56,322 bases of DNA from Bifidobacterium leontopitheci. GTDB taxonomy: Bacteria > Actinomycetota > Actinomycetes > Actinomycetales > Bifidobacteriaceae. Under the pieces are notes generated by a model. The model was given only the letters and a program-made list of their open reading frames with translations, made no database searches and was not told the origin of the DNA. Where the stretch lies: assembly GCF_009193355.1 (NCBI RefSeq), contig NZ_WBVT01000018.1:1-56322 (forward strand). Direction: 5' to 3'. Below are positions 18,668 through 27,331 of the stretch, piece after piece (position 1 is the stretch's first letter; each line of letters begins with the position of its first letter). The position numbers were made by a program, and so were the translations under genes.

Positions 18668-20116
18668 TCACACGGTGACTTCGGTGAGGGTCGGCTGTTC
18701 GGTGGAGCCTTTGATCTGGCGGAAGCCGACGAGCGCGATGACGAGCGAGCCGACCGCCAGGACCGTGGCCATGAGGAAGCCGCCGTGCGACCCCATATGA
18801 TCGATGAACACGCCGGCGATCGCCGAACCGGCTGAGGCTCCGATAGAGTTCATCGCACCCATCCACGAGACGCCTTCGGTGAAGCGCGTCGGCGGCACGA
18901 GATGCAGCATCAGCTGGTTGCCGTTGATCCACGTGGGCGCCTGGCACACGCCGATCAGCAGGTAGATGATCATGATGACCCACAGGTGGCGCGCGAACAT
19001 GAACGTGCCCACGCCCAGGTTCACCACTGCCAGGCACACGTAGAACCGCTTCCACAGCGGAATCGTCCAGTTCTTCGCGCCGTAGACGATCGCGCCGCAC
19101 AGCGAGCTGAACGAGAAGCATGCGAACACGAATCCGGTGTACTGCTTCATGCCGGTCTCCGTGGCGAACGCGATGATCGAGATGTTCGACGCCGACTGGA
19201 ATGCGCCCAACGAGAACCAGGTCACGCACACGGCGAGCATGCCCGGCCCCCAGATCGACTCCTTCTTGCCGGCGCGCGCGTCGGCGACCGCCTTGTCGAC
19301 CGCCGCCTGCACGTCCGCGGCCGACGCTCCCGCCGCCTCGGCCGCACGCCGCGCACGGTCGGCGGCGTCGCGTTCCATGAGCCGCTGCGCCTTCGCCGCC
19401 TCCCGCTCACGGTACTCGCGCCTGGTCAGCCCGGCCTCGCGCGCCAGCTGCGTCTGCGACTTCGGCTCGGTCGTCAGCTCGGTGAGGAACATGAGCGCGC
19501 CGACGACGACGCACACGCCGGTGAACGAGAACGCCAGCAGTCCCGAGATCACCGCCAGCGTGGAGGCGAGCGGATTGCCGATGATCCACATGCACTCGTC
19601 GAACACGCCGGACAGGCTCAGCGCGCGGTCGGTGCGTTCGCGGTCGCCCTTGAGTAGCGTGGTCCAGCGGGCGCGGCTCATCGCGCCCCACGGCGGGATC
19701 GCGGCGAGCAGCGGCGTCAGACAGTAGAGCACCCATTCGGGCGCGCGGTTCGTGATGCAGGTGACCAGCGCGATCGCGGCGACGATCCACACGATGATCG
19801 TCGGGATCGAGACCTGCCGTTGGCCGAACTTGTCGGTCAGCTTGCCGAGCAGCGGCGAGGCGACGGCCAGCGCGATCGCCTGGATGGCGGTGAGGATGCC
19901 TGCGAGCGTGTAGTTGCCGTAATAGTGCTGCACGGAGATGGTGATGGTCATGCCGACCATCGGGAACGGCATGCAGGCAATCACCGAGCCGATCGAGAAC
20001 CGCGCGGTGTGCGGCATGCGCAGCAGTTCCGCGTAGCCGCCGAACACGCGGTGCCCGACTTGTTTGAATCCATCCACTACCGTGTGGGACTTGGCGTGGG
20101 GGTTGGCATTCGACAT
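18668..20116 (-). CDS. MFS transporter
   Basis: 482 residues from the ATG at 20116, chosen for the GGAAAGGAGC RBS just upstream. It has about 12 membrane helices with the MFS-like GKLTDKFGQRQVS loop between TM2 and TM3 (around residue 90), and a long charged, Ala-rich cytoplasmic loop between TM6 and TM7 (around residues 225-300). No substrate-specific motif is recognised; drug or sugar efflux are both possible. It is monocistronic, with its 3' end facing the hairpin array. Confidence 0.85.
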   Translation of the reverse strand: MSNANPHAKSHTVVDGFKQVGHRVFGGYAELLRMPHTARFSIGSVIACMPFPMVGMTITISVQHYYGNYTLAGILTAIQAIALAVASPLLGKLTDKFGQRQVSIPTIIVWIVAAIALVTCITNRAPEWVLYCLTPLLAAIPPWGAMSRARWTTLLKGDRERTDRALSLSGVFDECMWIIGNPLASTLAVISGLLAFSFTGVCVVVGALMFLTELTTEPKSQTQLAREAGLTRREYREREAAKAQRLMERDAADRARRAAEAAGASAADVQAAVDKAVADARAGKKESIWGPGMLAVCVTWFSLGAFQSASNISIIAFATETGMKQYTGFVFACFSFSSLCGAIVYGAKNWTIPLWKRFYVCLAVVNLGVGTFMFARHLWVIMIIYLLIGVCQAPTWINGNQLMLHLVPPTRFTEGVSWMGAMNSIGASAGSAIAGVFIDHMGSHGGFLMATVLAVGSLVIALVGFRQIKGSTEQPTLTEVTV

Positions 20117-20420
20117 GACAGCATCAGCTCCTTTCCGCTCCCGATTGGATGTCCCCCGACGGCCAGGTCGTGCCGGCGGAGCCCTCATCGTATTGATGTG
20201 TCCTGTTGGTCGCGCAAAGGGTGCCGTGCCGCCGAAACGGGCCGGAACTTCGCGTTACGGAAAACTCTAATCGCATCCCCGGTACACGACACGCGGGGTG
20301 ATGGCGGTTCCGTCCGCGCCGGTTTCAGTTCCGTCCGCACGCCGGGGCCACAGTTTCGTCCGTCTGCCGCGCCGCAGTTCCGCCCGTCGCCCGTCGCCCG
20401 CCGCACGTCGCCACGCGCCC

Positions 20421-20541
20421 GTCACAGCGTGCACCCACCCGCTGTGACGTCAGACGCGAGATTGCTAGAATATCAGCGGTATACCAACGATTTGACGGCG
20501 CCGCCACGCGTCCGTCACAGCGTGCACCTACCCGCTGTGAC
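20421..20541. repeat. Second pair of GTCACAGCGNG palindromes
   Basis: 28-nt palindromes at 20421-20448 and 20514-20541, relatives of the 16935-17030 pair (GTCACAGCGTGCACC...CCGCTGTGAC). Just upstream (20300-20400) is a degenerate repeat of GTTCCGTCCG-type words. The pair lies between divergent promoters of the MFS and phosphatase genes; the second copy ends 36 bp before the phosphatase ATG. Confidence 0.65.
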
Positions 20542-20577
20542 AGGGGAGCGGCGGCGACGGAAGGAAGACAGACGACG

Positions 20578-21246
20578 ATGACGACCACCACGACCACCAC
20601 CATCCACTTCGTCCGCCACGGCAAGGTCGAAAACCCCGGACACCTGCTGTACGAACGTCTGCCGGGCTTCCACCTGTCCGAGCGCGGCCGCCGCATGGCC
20701 GAGGCGACGGCCCGGTACATCGCCGCCGACCCACAGCTCAGCCGCGTCGCCGCCGTCTATTCGTCGCCGCTGGAACGCACGCGCGAAACCGCCGGCGCCA
20801 TCCTCGACGCGCTCAACAAGACCCGCGCCGACCGCGGCGAGCGTCCGCTGGAACTCATCACCGACCCGCGCGTCATCGAGGCGGGCAACGAGTTCCGCGG
20901 CCTGCGCATCGGCCACGGCGAGGGCGCGCTGTGGCGCAACGGCAACTGGCGGCTCGTGGCGAACCTGTGGAAGCCGAGCTGGGGCGAGTCGTACCGGCAC
21001 ATCGCGCAGCGCGTCGGCGAGTTCGCGGACGAGAAGGTGCGCGAGTATGCGGGCCGCCAGATCATCGTCGTCAGCCACGAGTCACCGATCTGGAGCTACC
21101 GGCACCTGCTGGAAACCGGCCATCCCGAGCACTGGATGTTCCTGCGGCGCACGGCGCTCGCGTCCGTCACGTCGATCACGTACGACAGCGACACCGGCAA
21201 GGTGATGCGCATCACATATGCCGATCCGGCGGCCAAAGTCGAGTGA
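20578..21246 (+). CDS. Histidine phosphatase family protein (phosphoglycerate mutase-like)
   Basis: 222 residues. The catalytic RHG motif is at residues 13-15 (His14 is the phospho-acceptor); supporting residues are SSPLERTRETA near 61-71 and the second-His motif VVSHESP near 163. An initial run of seven Thr precedes the first strand. RBS GGAAGGAAG. Broad-specificity phosphatase is the likely role; residues fixing a glycolytic mutase function are not apparent. It is followed 64 bp later by an unknown gene on the same strand. Confidence 0.88.
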   Translation: MTTTTTTTIHFVRHGKVENPGHLLYERLPGFHLSERGRRMAEATARYIAADPQLSRVAAVYSSPLERTRETAGAILDALNKTRADRGERPLELITDPRVIEAGNEFRGLRIGHGEGALWRNGNWRLVANLWKPSWGESYRHIAQRVGEFADEKVREYAGRQIIVVSHESPIWSYRHLLETGHPEHWMFLRRTALASVTSITYDSDTGKVMRITYADPAAKVE

Positions 21247-21310
21247 GTGCGGCCCCGCGCGGCCGTACAATACAGTGAGATGAACGTTCGGATATCGGCG
21301 AAGGAGCGAT

Positions 21311-22300
21311 ATGGGATTTCAGTTGGATGCGACGGACGTCGCGCATGTCTCGATGGATGCGGCGGTGCGGGAGGCGGCCGGCGTGGGCGCGCGGCTCATC
21401 GCATTGTGGCCGCTGACCGACGCGCAGCAGATGGACAACGATACGAAATACGCCGAGAACCTGCAGGTGCGGCTCACGCGCATGGCCGCGCGGATGCTGA
21501 CCGGCGAGGATGTGACCGTGCCCGACGCGGAGTTCGTGTACGAGGGCGCGGACGAGATCCCCGGCCGACCGCAGTCGATCGTGGACGCGCTGCTGACCGC
21601 CAACGACGCGTACGACGAGATGTCCGGCTATGCGGACGACGGCGACACGAAGCACATCATGGCCGGCGCGGGGATGCTCGGCGTGGACTGGGACGAGTCG
21701 ACCGTGCACGCGGTCGCCGAAGCGTTGGAAGTGGTCGAGACGGTCGTGCGAGGGGGAGCGGCGGACGACGTCGACGGTGACGCTGCCGGTGATGGCGCGG
21801 CGAGCGGCGATGGCGGCGATGGAGATGTCGCGGCGGCTGCGGCGGCTGCGGCGGACGCGCCGGTCGCCGGGGCGACGGCGGCGGCCGACGTGGAGAGCGT
21901 CGCCCAGCGGCTGGCGACCGTCATCGTCACGGTCGACTGCCTGTTGCGGCTGATCGACCTGCGCAAGCCGTTCCGCGCGGTGCCGGTGATCCTGTATGCG
22001 AACGAACTGTGCGAGCGGCTGGCGATTCCGCGGCTGTGCTTCGAGCAGCCGGAACTTGCGCAGCTGCTCACCGCGCGGTCGGTCGTCGTAGACGAGGGCG
22101 CGGAGACGGCCGCCACCGTGGAGGCGTTCGCGGCCGGCGCGGCCAAGGAGTGGCAGCGGCATCACGACGATGTGCTGTGGGATCCGGACGAGGCGAAGCG
22201 TCTCGCCAAAGAGGAGGACGAGCGGCGCAACAAGGAGGCGCTCGCCGCCAAGTTCGCCCACATCAAGGACGACCCGTCCAAGGAGACCGTGGAACTGTAA
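21311..22300 (+). CDS. Uncharacterised protein, two domains split by an Ala/Asp/Gly-rich linker
   Basis: 329 residues, not recognised. GAAGGAG precedes the ATG. Residues 1-140 are acidic and mixed alpha/beta (MGFQLDATDVAHVSMDAAV...). Residues 150-195 are a low-complexity Ala/Gly/Asp linker. Residues 195-329 are helical with a hydrophobic stretch (VAQRLATVIVTVDCLLRLIDL) and a charged Lys/Glu C-terminus. No signal peptide. It shares strand with the phosphatase gene and may be co-transcribed. Confidence 0.8.
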   Translation: MGFQLDATDVAHVSMDAAVREAAGVGARLIALWPLTDAQQMDNDTKYAENLQVRLTRMAARMLTGEDVTVPDAEFVYEGADEIPGRPQSIVDALLTANDAYDEMSGYADDGDTKHIMAGAGMLGVDWDESTVHAVAEALEVVETVVRGGAADDVDGDAAGDGAASGDGGDGDVAAAAAAAADAPVAGATAAADVESVAQRLATVIVTVDCLLRLIDLRKPFRAVPVILYANELCERLAIPRLCFEQPELAQLLTARSVVVDEGAETAATVEAFAAGAAKEWQRHHDDVLWDPDEAKRLAKEEDERRNKEALAAKFAHIKDDPSKETVEL

Positions 22301-22316
22301 CACTCGCCGCAGCCGC

Positions 22317-22383
22317 GCCGGTACGTTTTGTCGAACAAACAACAACGGACCGTACTCGTAGAGGGGCTACGAGTACGGTCCGT
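22317..22383. repeat. Single perfect GTACTC/GAGTAC hairpin plus a half unit
   Basis: A perfect 17-bp hairpin: ACGGACCGTACTCGTAG (22345-22361), AGGGG loop, complement (22367-22383). A half-arm GGTACGTTTTGTCG precedes it at about 22319-22333. It belongs to the 18213 and 29855 array family and again lies between convergent genes. Confidence 0.8.
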
Positions 22384-22517
22384 CGTGTGGATAGGCCGGT
22401 GCTGTGGTTGTGCACAGGGTTGTGCGAGAGACGCGAGCCGACAGTGACCCGTCCGCTTCCTCCGGTCTCTCGGTGGAGGGTACTGCCCGGCTCGCTTGAA
22501 CGTCAGCCCGGCCCCTC

Positions 22518-22570
22518 GGCCCCCTCGGTGGAGGGGGCTGTCGCGGACGAAGGCCGTGACTGGGGGAGCG
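22518..22570. repeat. Extragenic CCCCCTC/GAGGGGG repeat
   Basis: Same orientation and architecture as 221-271: hairpin, then CTGTCGCGGACGAAGGC, then a GGGGGAGCG tail. It lies 60 bp from the 3' end of the DUF805 gene. Confidence 0.65.
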
Positions 22571-22630
22571 TCACCACGCCGGCCCGCTCACTGCGCCTAT
22601 CGTCGCCGCGGACTCAGCGTCCGGCGGCGC

Positions 22631-23914
22631 TCACTGCTGCGGATGGTAGCTGCCGAGCACGGTGGCGTCCATGTCGTCATCGGAGGCTGCTGCAGTCTGA
22701 CCGGCCGTAGCCTGACCGGCCGCCGGAGCCGCCGGAACGCCGCCGTTCGGGAACGTGGGCGCGGCTGCCGGCTGCGTACCGGCCGGTGCTACAGGGACCG
22801 TACCGGGTGCCGGCACGCCTGCGGCCGGCGCGACCGGAATGTTCTGCCCGTATGCGGGAGCCGGTGCGGGCGCGGTCGGCTGCCAAGCGGATGGTGCAGC
22901 CGGGGCAGTAGCCGACGCGTTCGAATGATAGCTGCCGAGCACGGTCGCGCCGTCCTCGTCATTCTCGTCGGACGCTGCGGGCGCGGCCGGGAACTGAGCT
23001 GCCGGCGTCGGAACCGGCTGCTGGGCTGGCGCTGCGGGCGTGGCGGAGAACGTCGACGAACCGAACTGCGCGGCACTGGCAGTCGGGTTGGCTCCGGCGC
23101 CGAACGCCGGCAGATGATCGTACTGCTCGCCGGCCGGATTGGTGCCCAGCAGCATGAACACAAGGTTCGCGATGCCGCCGCCGACGATCATCAGCTCGCC
23201 GATGACGGCCATGGCCTTATAGCTGTCCATGTTCAGCAGCAGGGACGCGGCGTCCGTGTAGGATCCTGACGACATCTTGGACACCATGAGGAAGAGCAGG
23301 ATGTAGTAGATGAGGTTGCCGAGCACCAGGATGCCGTACGGAATCGAAGCCACGATCGTCGACTTGTTGGAGTCGTGGCCGCGGCGCACGGTGATGCCGT
23401 AGTTCAGCACCAGCGTGGCGATTCCCCAGACCAGCAACAGAAGGGCGAAGACCGGCGCGATGTTCGCCAGCACCACAAGCACGACGCTGACGAGGGCCAT
23501 GAACAGCCACCACCACCAGTATTCGCTGCGGGAGGCGCGGCCTGTGAACACGAACAGCTTCTTGAACCCGCGCTGGATGGCGCCGACGAACGTCGCGCCG
23601 TACCACGGCTGGTCGAGCGGCGGCTCGGGGGAACCTGCGGCCGAAGGCGTGTTGCCGAACGGGGTCTGCGCGTACTGCGGCGCGGGTGCCGGCTGCTGCT
23701 GGTACTGGCCGTACGCGGGGGCGCTGTACTGCGGCTGCGACGGCTGGCCATAGGCTGGCTGCGCGTACTGCGGCTGCGGCGTCTCATAGGCCGACTGGCC
23801 GTAGGACTGCTGTGCCGGCTCGGGAGTGGCGGGCGACGGTGCTGTTGGCGACGGTGCTGTGGGCACGCCGGAATCCTGTCCTGGATTCGTCGGGAACGGG
23901 TTGGAATCTGTCAT
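22631..23914 (-). CDS. DUF805 membrane protein with disordered tails and repeated ATVLGSYH motif
   Basis: 427 residues from the ATG at 23914 (AAGGGGATT RBS). Residues 1-115 are Pro/Gln/Tyr-rich and disordered (PQYAQPAYG repeats). The DUF805 domain follows with helices from about residue 140 to 270 (SRSEYWWWWLFMAL is a typical DUF805 start). The C-terminal tail is Ala/Pro-rich and carries the same acidic-plus-ATVLGSYH motif twice, around Thr324 (NDEDGATVLGSYH) and Thr418 (DDDMDATVLGSYH). An acidic run, Thr, then a hydrophobic residue resembles actinobacterial Ser/Thr-kinase sites read by FHA domains; that link is inference. Function of DUF805 is unknown. Confidence 0.85.
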   Translation of the reverse strand: MTDSNPFPTNPGQDSGVPTAPSPTAPSPATPEPAQQSYGQSAYETPQPQYAQPAYGQPSQPQYSAPAYGQYQQQPAPAPQYAQTPFGNTPSAAGSPEPPLDQPWYGATFVGAIQRGFKKLFVFTGRASRSEYWWWWLFMALVSVVLVVLANIAPVFALLLLVWGIATLVLNYGITVRRGHDSNKSTIVASIPYGILVLGNLIYYILLFLMVSKMSSGSYTDAASLLLNMDSYKAMAVIGELMIVGGGIANLVFMLLGTNPAGEQYDHLPAFGAGANPTASAAQFGSSTFSATPAAPAQQPVPTPAAQFPAAPAASDENDEDGATVLGSYHSNASATAPAAPSAWQPTAPAPAPAYGQNIPVAPAAGVPAPGTVPVAPAGTQPAAAPTFPNGGVPAAPAAGQATAGQTAAASDDDMDATVLGSYHPQQ

Positions 23915-24092
23915 TGGTAATCCCCTTGACTCATCAGGTTGCCCCGGCGGGAGTGCCGTCGGGACGTATGCCGTTCTCATTGTTCCACACTTGATGGCAA
24001 CGCACATGACATGTCCACATATGTCGTGCCGCGCGCCGCCTGTGCGTCGTGCGGCGTGCCGTGCGTTGCTCGCCTCTCATGGATTCAGTCGC

Positions 24093-24191
24093 GTCACTCT
24101 GCTCGCCCTTGCACAGTGACGTACCGACGGAAACCCTTATGTTGCAAGGCCTTGCCAGAACGCGTCACTGTGCAAGGGTGAGCAGAGTGAC
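24093..24191. repeat. Inverted pair of GTCACTSTGC palindromic elements
   Basis: Copies at 24093-24120 and 24164-24191 are reverse complements of each other (GTCACTCTGCTCGCCC.. and ..AGGGTGAGCAGAGTGAC), separated by 43 nt, so the region can fold as a long hairpin. It lies between the permease 3' end and the DUF805 5' end; the third family member is at 140-167. Confidence 0.65.
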
Positions 24192-24249
24192 GGGGTGCCG
24201 CTTGCGATGGGCGTGCGGTGAGGGGTGCCGCGCGACATGCGCCTTGACT

Positions 24250-25119
24250 TCAGTTGCTGCCGGCGGTGTCGTCGTCGGTGTCGTCGCCGATCAGCCAGCG
24301 TTCCGCAAGGCTGATGACCGTCAGCAGCAGCGCCGTGCACGCGACGACCATGATCGTCGCCGAGAAGATCAGCGGCGTGCGAAACGAGTTGAACGCGGCC
24401 TGCAGCCAGATGCCCAGGCCGTTCATCGCACCCAGATACTCGGCCGTCACCGCGGTGCCGAACACGTACGCCGCCGAGATTCGCAGGCCGCCGAACACCT
24501 GACGCGCCGCCACGCGCAGCTTGACATGCCACAGCGTCCACGCACGGGTCGCCCCGCAGGTGAGCGCCACGTCCTCGTAGAACCGCGGCACCGCAAGCAG
24601 ACCGCGGCAGGTCTGCACGGCCACCGGGAACACACCGAACACGGCGACGATCACGATCTTGCCGGTCGTTTCGAAACCGAACCAGATCATGAACAGCGGC
24701 GCGATCGTGATCAGCGGAATGGTCTGCGCGGCCGCCAGCAGCGGATAGATGCCGCGGTACAGCGTCTTCGAGACGTACAGGCCGATGCCGATGAGCACGC
24801 CGGCCACCGCGGCGATCAGGAATCCGGTGACCGCCTCGTACGCGGTGATGGTCGTGGCCGCCCACAGGTCGGGCCACGTCTTGACCATCGAGACGACGAT
24901 CTGGCTGGGCGAGGCGAGCACCCGCTGGGAGATGTGTCCGGCGTCGACCGTCGCCTCCCATATCGCAAGCAGGCCACCGACCGTGACCAGCGGCGGCAGC
25001 ACGCGGGCGAGCCAGCCGTCGCCGCGTTGCCCGTTGCGTCGGTCGTCGGTGGCCGGCACTCTGCCGCGTGCATCCCCGTCGCGCGCGACCCCGCCGCCGG
25101 AACGTGTGAACAAACCCAT
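24250..25119 (-). CDS. ABC transporter permease (SsuC/ThiX-like)
   Basis: 289 residues, about six membrane helices, BPD_transp_1 superfamily. The coupling segment is EDVALTCGATRAWTLWHVKL, close to the EAA loop of nitrate/sulfonate/thiamine-precursor permeases. A charged Arg/Gly-rich N-terminal extension of about 35 residues precedes TM1. It is downstream of the NMT1-like binding protein on the same strand after a 329-bp gap, so the two probably form one importer. No ATPase gene is present in the neighbourhood. Confidence 0.88.
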   Translation of the reverse strand: MGLFTRSGGGVARDGDARGRVPATDDRRNGQRGDGWLARVLPPLVTVGGLLAIWEATVDAGHISQRVLASPSQIVVSMVKTWPDLWAATTITAYEAVTGFLIAAVAGVLIGIGLYVSKTLYRGIYPLLAAAQTIPLITIAPLFMIWFGFETTGKIVIVAVFGVFPVAVQTCRGLLAVPRFYEDVALTCGATRAWTLWHVKLRVAARQVFGGLRISAAYVFGTAVTAEYLGAMNGLGIWLQAAFNSFRTPLIFSATIMVVACTALLLTVISLAERWLIGDDTDDDTAGSN

Positions 25120-25448
25120 GAGCCTTCCCCCTATCGAACTGTCTCAACTGCCAGTCGACCATGCCCGTGCCGGAAGCGCACGACGGCAGGCCGCGCGGCC
25201 CGCACCTCACCCGACATCACGCCGGATCGGACAGGTAGCGCGCGTTCGCACGCCACGCGGGACACCGGTCCGGCAACCGTGACGTGTGCGGCGGCGACGC
25301 GTGCACGCGCACTCGCCGCACACGCCGCACGCGAAACGGCCGGACCGCGGAGCGCCGGCCGCCGCGCCGCGCCGACGTTCCCGCCGACGCGGCTACCGCC
25401 GCCGGACTCCGCCGCCCGGCCGCATCCTGCCAGGTCAGCAGGCCGCAA
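25120..25448. other. Intergenic gap between binding protein and permease
   Basis: 329 bp of very GC-rich DNA rich in CGC/GCC words. No credible ORF, terminator or riboswitch is recognised. Its length is unusual inside an ABC operon and could mark a lost ATPase gene. Confidence 0.4.
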
Positions 25449-26498
25449 TCAGCCCACGTACTCGTTCGTCGCGAGGTCCTTGGCCTGCGGGGCCTCGGCC
25501 GGGTCGTTGCCGTCCGCGTCCTTGTAGGTGCCGGCCTTGTACTGGAAGTCGAGGTACGGCTGCGCGTCGTCGAAGTTCACGGTGCCGGGCAGCGTCTTCG
25601 GGTCGTCGGTGGTCCAGTAATCGTTCTTGGCGATCTCCTCCATCGAGGTGCGGGTCAGCTTGGAGTCCAGCTGCGCCTCCTTCGCCTGCTCGACGAGCAG
25701 GTCGGCGGCCTTGTCCGGGTTGGCGAGCGCGTAGTCGTAGCCCTTCTTGGTGGCGGCGAGGAACTTCTTGAGCGCGGCCGCGTTCTTGGAGTCCTTCAGC
25801 CAGGAGGCCTTCACGGCGAAGCCGAGCTGGTCGGGGTTGCCGGGCACGCCCCAGTCGGAGGCGACGAAGCAGTTGAGCTTCGGTCCGTTCAGCTCGCTTT
25901 CCACGCCCTCCCAGGTCACGTAGAAGCCGCCGAAGTCGCCCTTGCCGCTGGTGAGCGTCTCGAACGTGTTCGTGCCGGCGGTGGCGGTCTTGATCTCGCC
26001 GGTGCCGCCCGCGTACTTGATCATCTGGCGCACGACGGCGGTCTGCTCGGCCGAGCCGAAGCTGACGAACGTCTTGCCGGACAGGTCCTTCGGCGTCTTG
26101 ATGTCGGTGCGGGAGGCGAGCGCGCACCAGCGGGCCACCGGCTTCTGCGTCAGGTCGAACACGAACTTGAGGTCGGAGCCCTGCGAGTTGAACGCGGCCA
26201 CGTTGCTCAGCGTGGTGAAGCCGACGTTCGCGACGCCGTTCTCCACGCTGGTCTCGGCGCCGGCCTGCGCGGTCGGCAGGATCTTCACGTCCACGCCGGA
26301 GTCTTTGTAGTAGCCGAGCTTCTGGGCCACGTACAGGCCGATGTGGTTCGTGTTCGGCGTCCAGTCGAGCATGAACTTGATGGTGGGCGCCGCGCCGTCG
26401 CCCGAGCCGGTGTTGCTCGAGGCGCCGCACGCGCTCATCGCCAGCGCGAGGGCAGCGGCTCCCAGCGCCGCTGCGATCTTCTTGATTCCGTTCTTCAT
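25449..26498 (-). CDS. NMT1/THI5-like ABC substrate-binding lipoprotein
   Basis: 349 residues from the ATG at 26498; a long in-frame upstream extension is untypical and discarded. Lipoprotein signal with lipobox MSAC and Cys24. The mature part matches NMT1/THI5 binding proteins: FMLDWTPNTNHIGLYVAQKLGYY near residue 40 is the family hallmark, followed by NGVANVGFTT. The family binds pyrimidine (HMP), riboflavin, nitrate or sulfonate-like ligands; the LDWTPNTNHIGLYVA form leans to HMP/thiamine-precursor or related heterocycles. No TPP riboswitch is recognised upstream. TATAAT on the minus strand at 26709-26714 could be its -10 box. Confidence 0.9.
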   Translation of the reverse strand: MKNGIKKIAAALGAAALALAMSACGASSNTGSGDGAAPTIKFMLDWTPNTNHIGLYVAQKLGYYKDSGVDVKILPTAQAGAETSVENGVANVGFTTLSNVAAFNSQGSDLKFVFDLTQKPVARWCALASRTDIKTPKDLSGKTFVSFGSAEQTAVVRQMIKYAGGTGEIKTATAGTNTFETLTSGKGDFGGFYVTWEGVESELNGPKLNCFVASDWGVPGNPDQLGFAVKASWLKDSKNAAALKKFLAATKKGYDYALANPDKAADLLVEQAKEAQLDSKLTRTSMEEIAKNDYWTTDDPKTLPGTVNFDDAQPYLDFQYKAGTYKDADGNDPAEAPQAKDLATNEYVG

Positions 26499-26810
26499 CT
26501 CTTCACCTTGCCTTCTGTGAAAGACGGCCCGGCGGCGCGTCGGCGGGAAGGTGAGGAGCCCGCGCGCGACACAGGGCCGCGGCGTGCGTCCGGTGGGCGT
26601 GCGCGTGTGCGCATGCGTCTGCCGGAGTCGCCGTTGCCATGGGTTGTGTTGATTGATCTTGTCGATCATGCTGACGCGGCTGCTGCCACCAACCGCGCGG
26701 TCACCATCATTATAGAAGGGCGGCTGGGCATGGGGTTGGGTTGGCTGGGTTGGGTGGATAGGGCGGCTGAGCATGGCCGGAGGGTCTGGCTGCCTCTTGC
26801 CGCCGCCCGA

Positions 26811-26965
26811 CCGTTCACGATTTGCGCGGCTCTGCAAATCGTGAACGGAGGCGATGTGCACATGAACATGCGATTGCGCATGATATGGCCGATTGCCGGC
26901 GGCGGTGATGTGCGGTTCTGTGCGTTTGGCGTTCACGATTTGCAGGACGACGCAAATCGTGAACG
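26811..26965 (-). repeat. 155-bp composite element with two TTCACGATTTGC palindromes, copy 2
   Basis: Palindromes at 26811-26825/26834-26848 and 26930-26943/26952-26965. In reverse complement it aligns with 2979-3133: same total length, same AAATCGTGAACGCCAAAC inner flank, and similar CATGTTCA...CACATC near the other end. It lies between the binding-protein promoter region and the gltX leader region. Confidence 0.7.
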
Positions 26966-27057
26966 GTTGGCACCGGCCGAGCGCGACCGCCGTCAGACTC
27001 TCCCCGCCCTTTATGTAACCGGTGACACGCCGAGGCTGCCGTGCGCGCTCACAAGAC

Positions 27058-27086
27058 TTGTGTTCCGCGTTTGGTTACGATAACAT
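27058..27086 (+). promoter_or_regulatory. Probable promoter of the small-peptide/gltX unit
   Basis: TTGTGT (27058-27063), 17-bp spacer, TAACAT (27081-27086) in an AT-rich patch; a further ATATCGATATA palindrome follows directly. The next gene start is 93 bp downstream, giving a leader of about 85 nt. Confidence 0.5.
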
Positions 27087-27178
27087 ATATCGATATAAGC
27101 AACGGCTGCGGTGACGGAGCCGCAGAAAACAACGCAGTGTCTAAGCAACGCAGCGCCAGACACCCAAAGGAGCCCATC

Positions 27179-27271
27179 ATGAACAACGACCAGAGCAAGA
27201 ACAGCGATCCGCAGACCCGTGAGGACGATTCGCAGGATTGGAGCCTGCTGTTCTCCGGCCTCGCCGCCTGA
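27179..27271 (+). CDS. 30-residue peptide upstream of gltX
   Basis: The predicted product is hydrophilic and acidic for 20 residues (MNNDQSKNSDPQTREDDSQ) and ends hydrophobic (DWSLLFSGLAA). An excellent AAAGGAG lies seven bases before the ATG, and a promoter lies upstream. The gap to gltX is 60 bp and holds a GCCGCGC/GCGCGGC hairpin just before the gltX start. It could be a translated leader that tunes gltX, a small membrane-associated protein, or a ribosomally made signal. There is no Glu-codon run of the classical attenuator kind. Not recognised from any family. Confidence 0.55.
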   Translation: MNNDQSKNSDPQTREDDSQDWSLLFSGLAA

Positions 27272-27331
27272 CCGGAACAGGCTCTCCCCGGCCGCGCTTC
27301 ACGTCCCGTTGGCGCGGCACAATAGGGGACT

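Noticed and set aside
26499..26720. TPP riboswitch ahead of the NMT1-like gene
   Set aside because: The conserved CTGAGA and ACCTGAT-type words of the TPP aptamer are not found in the leader on the minus strand.
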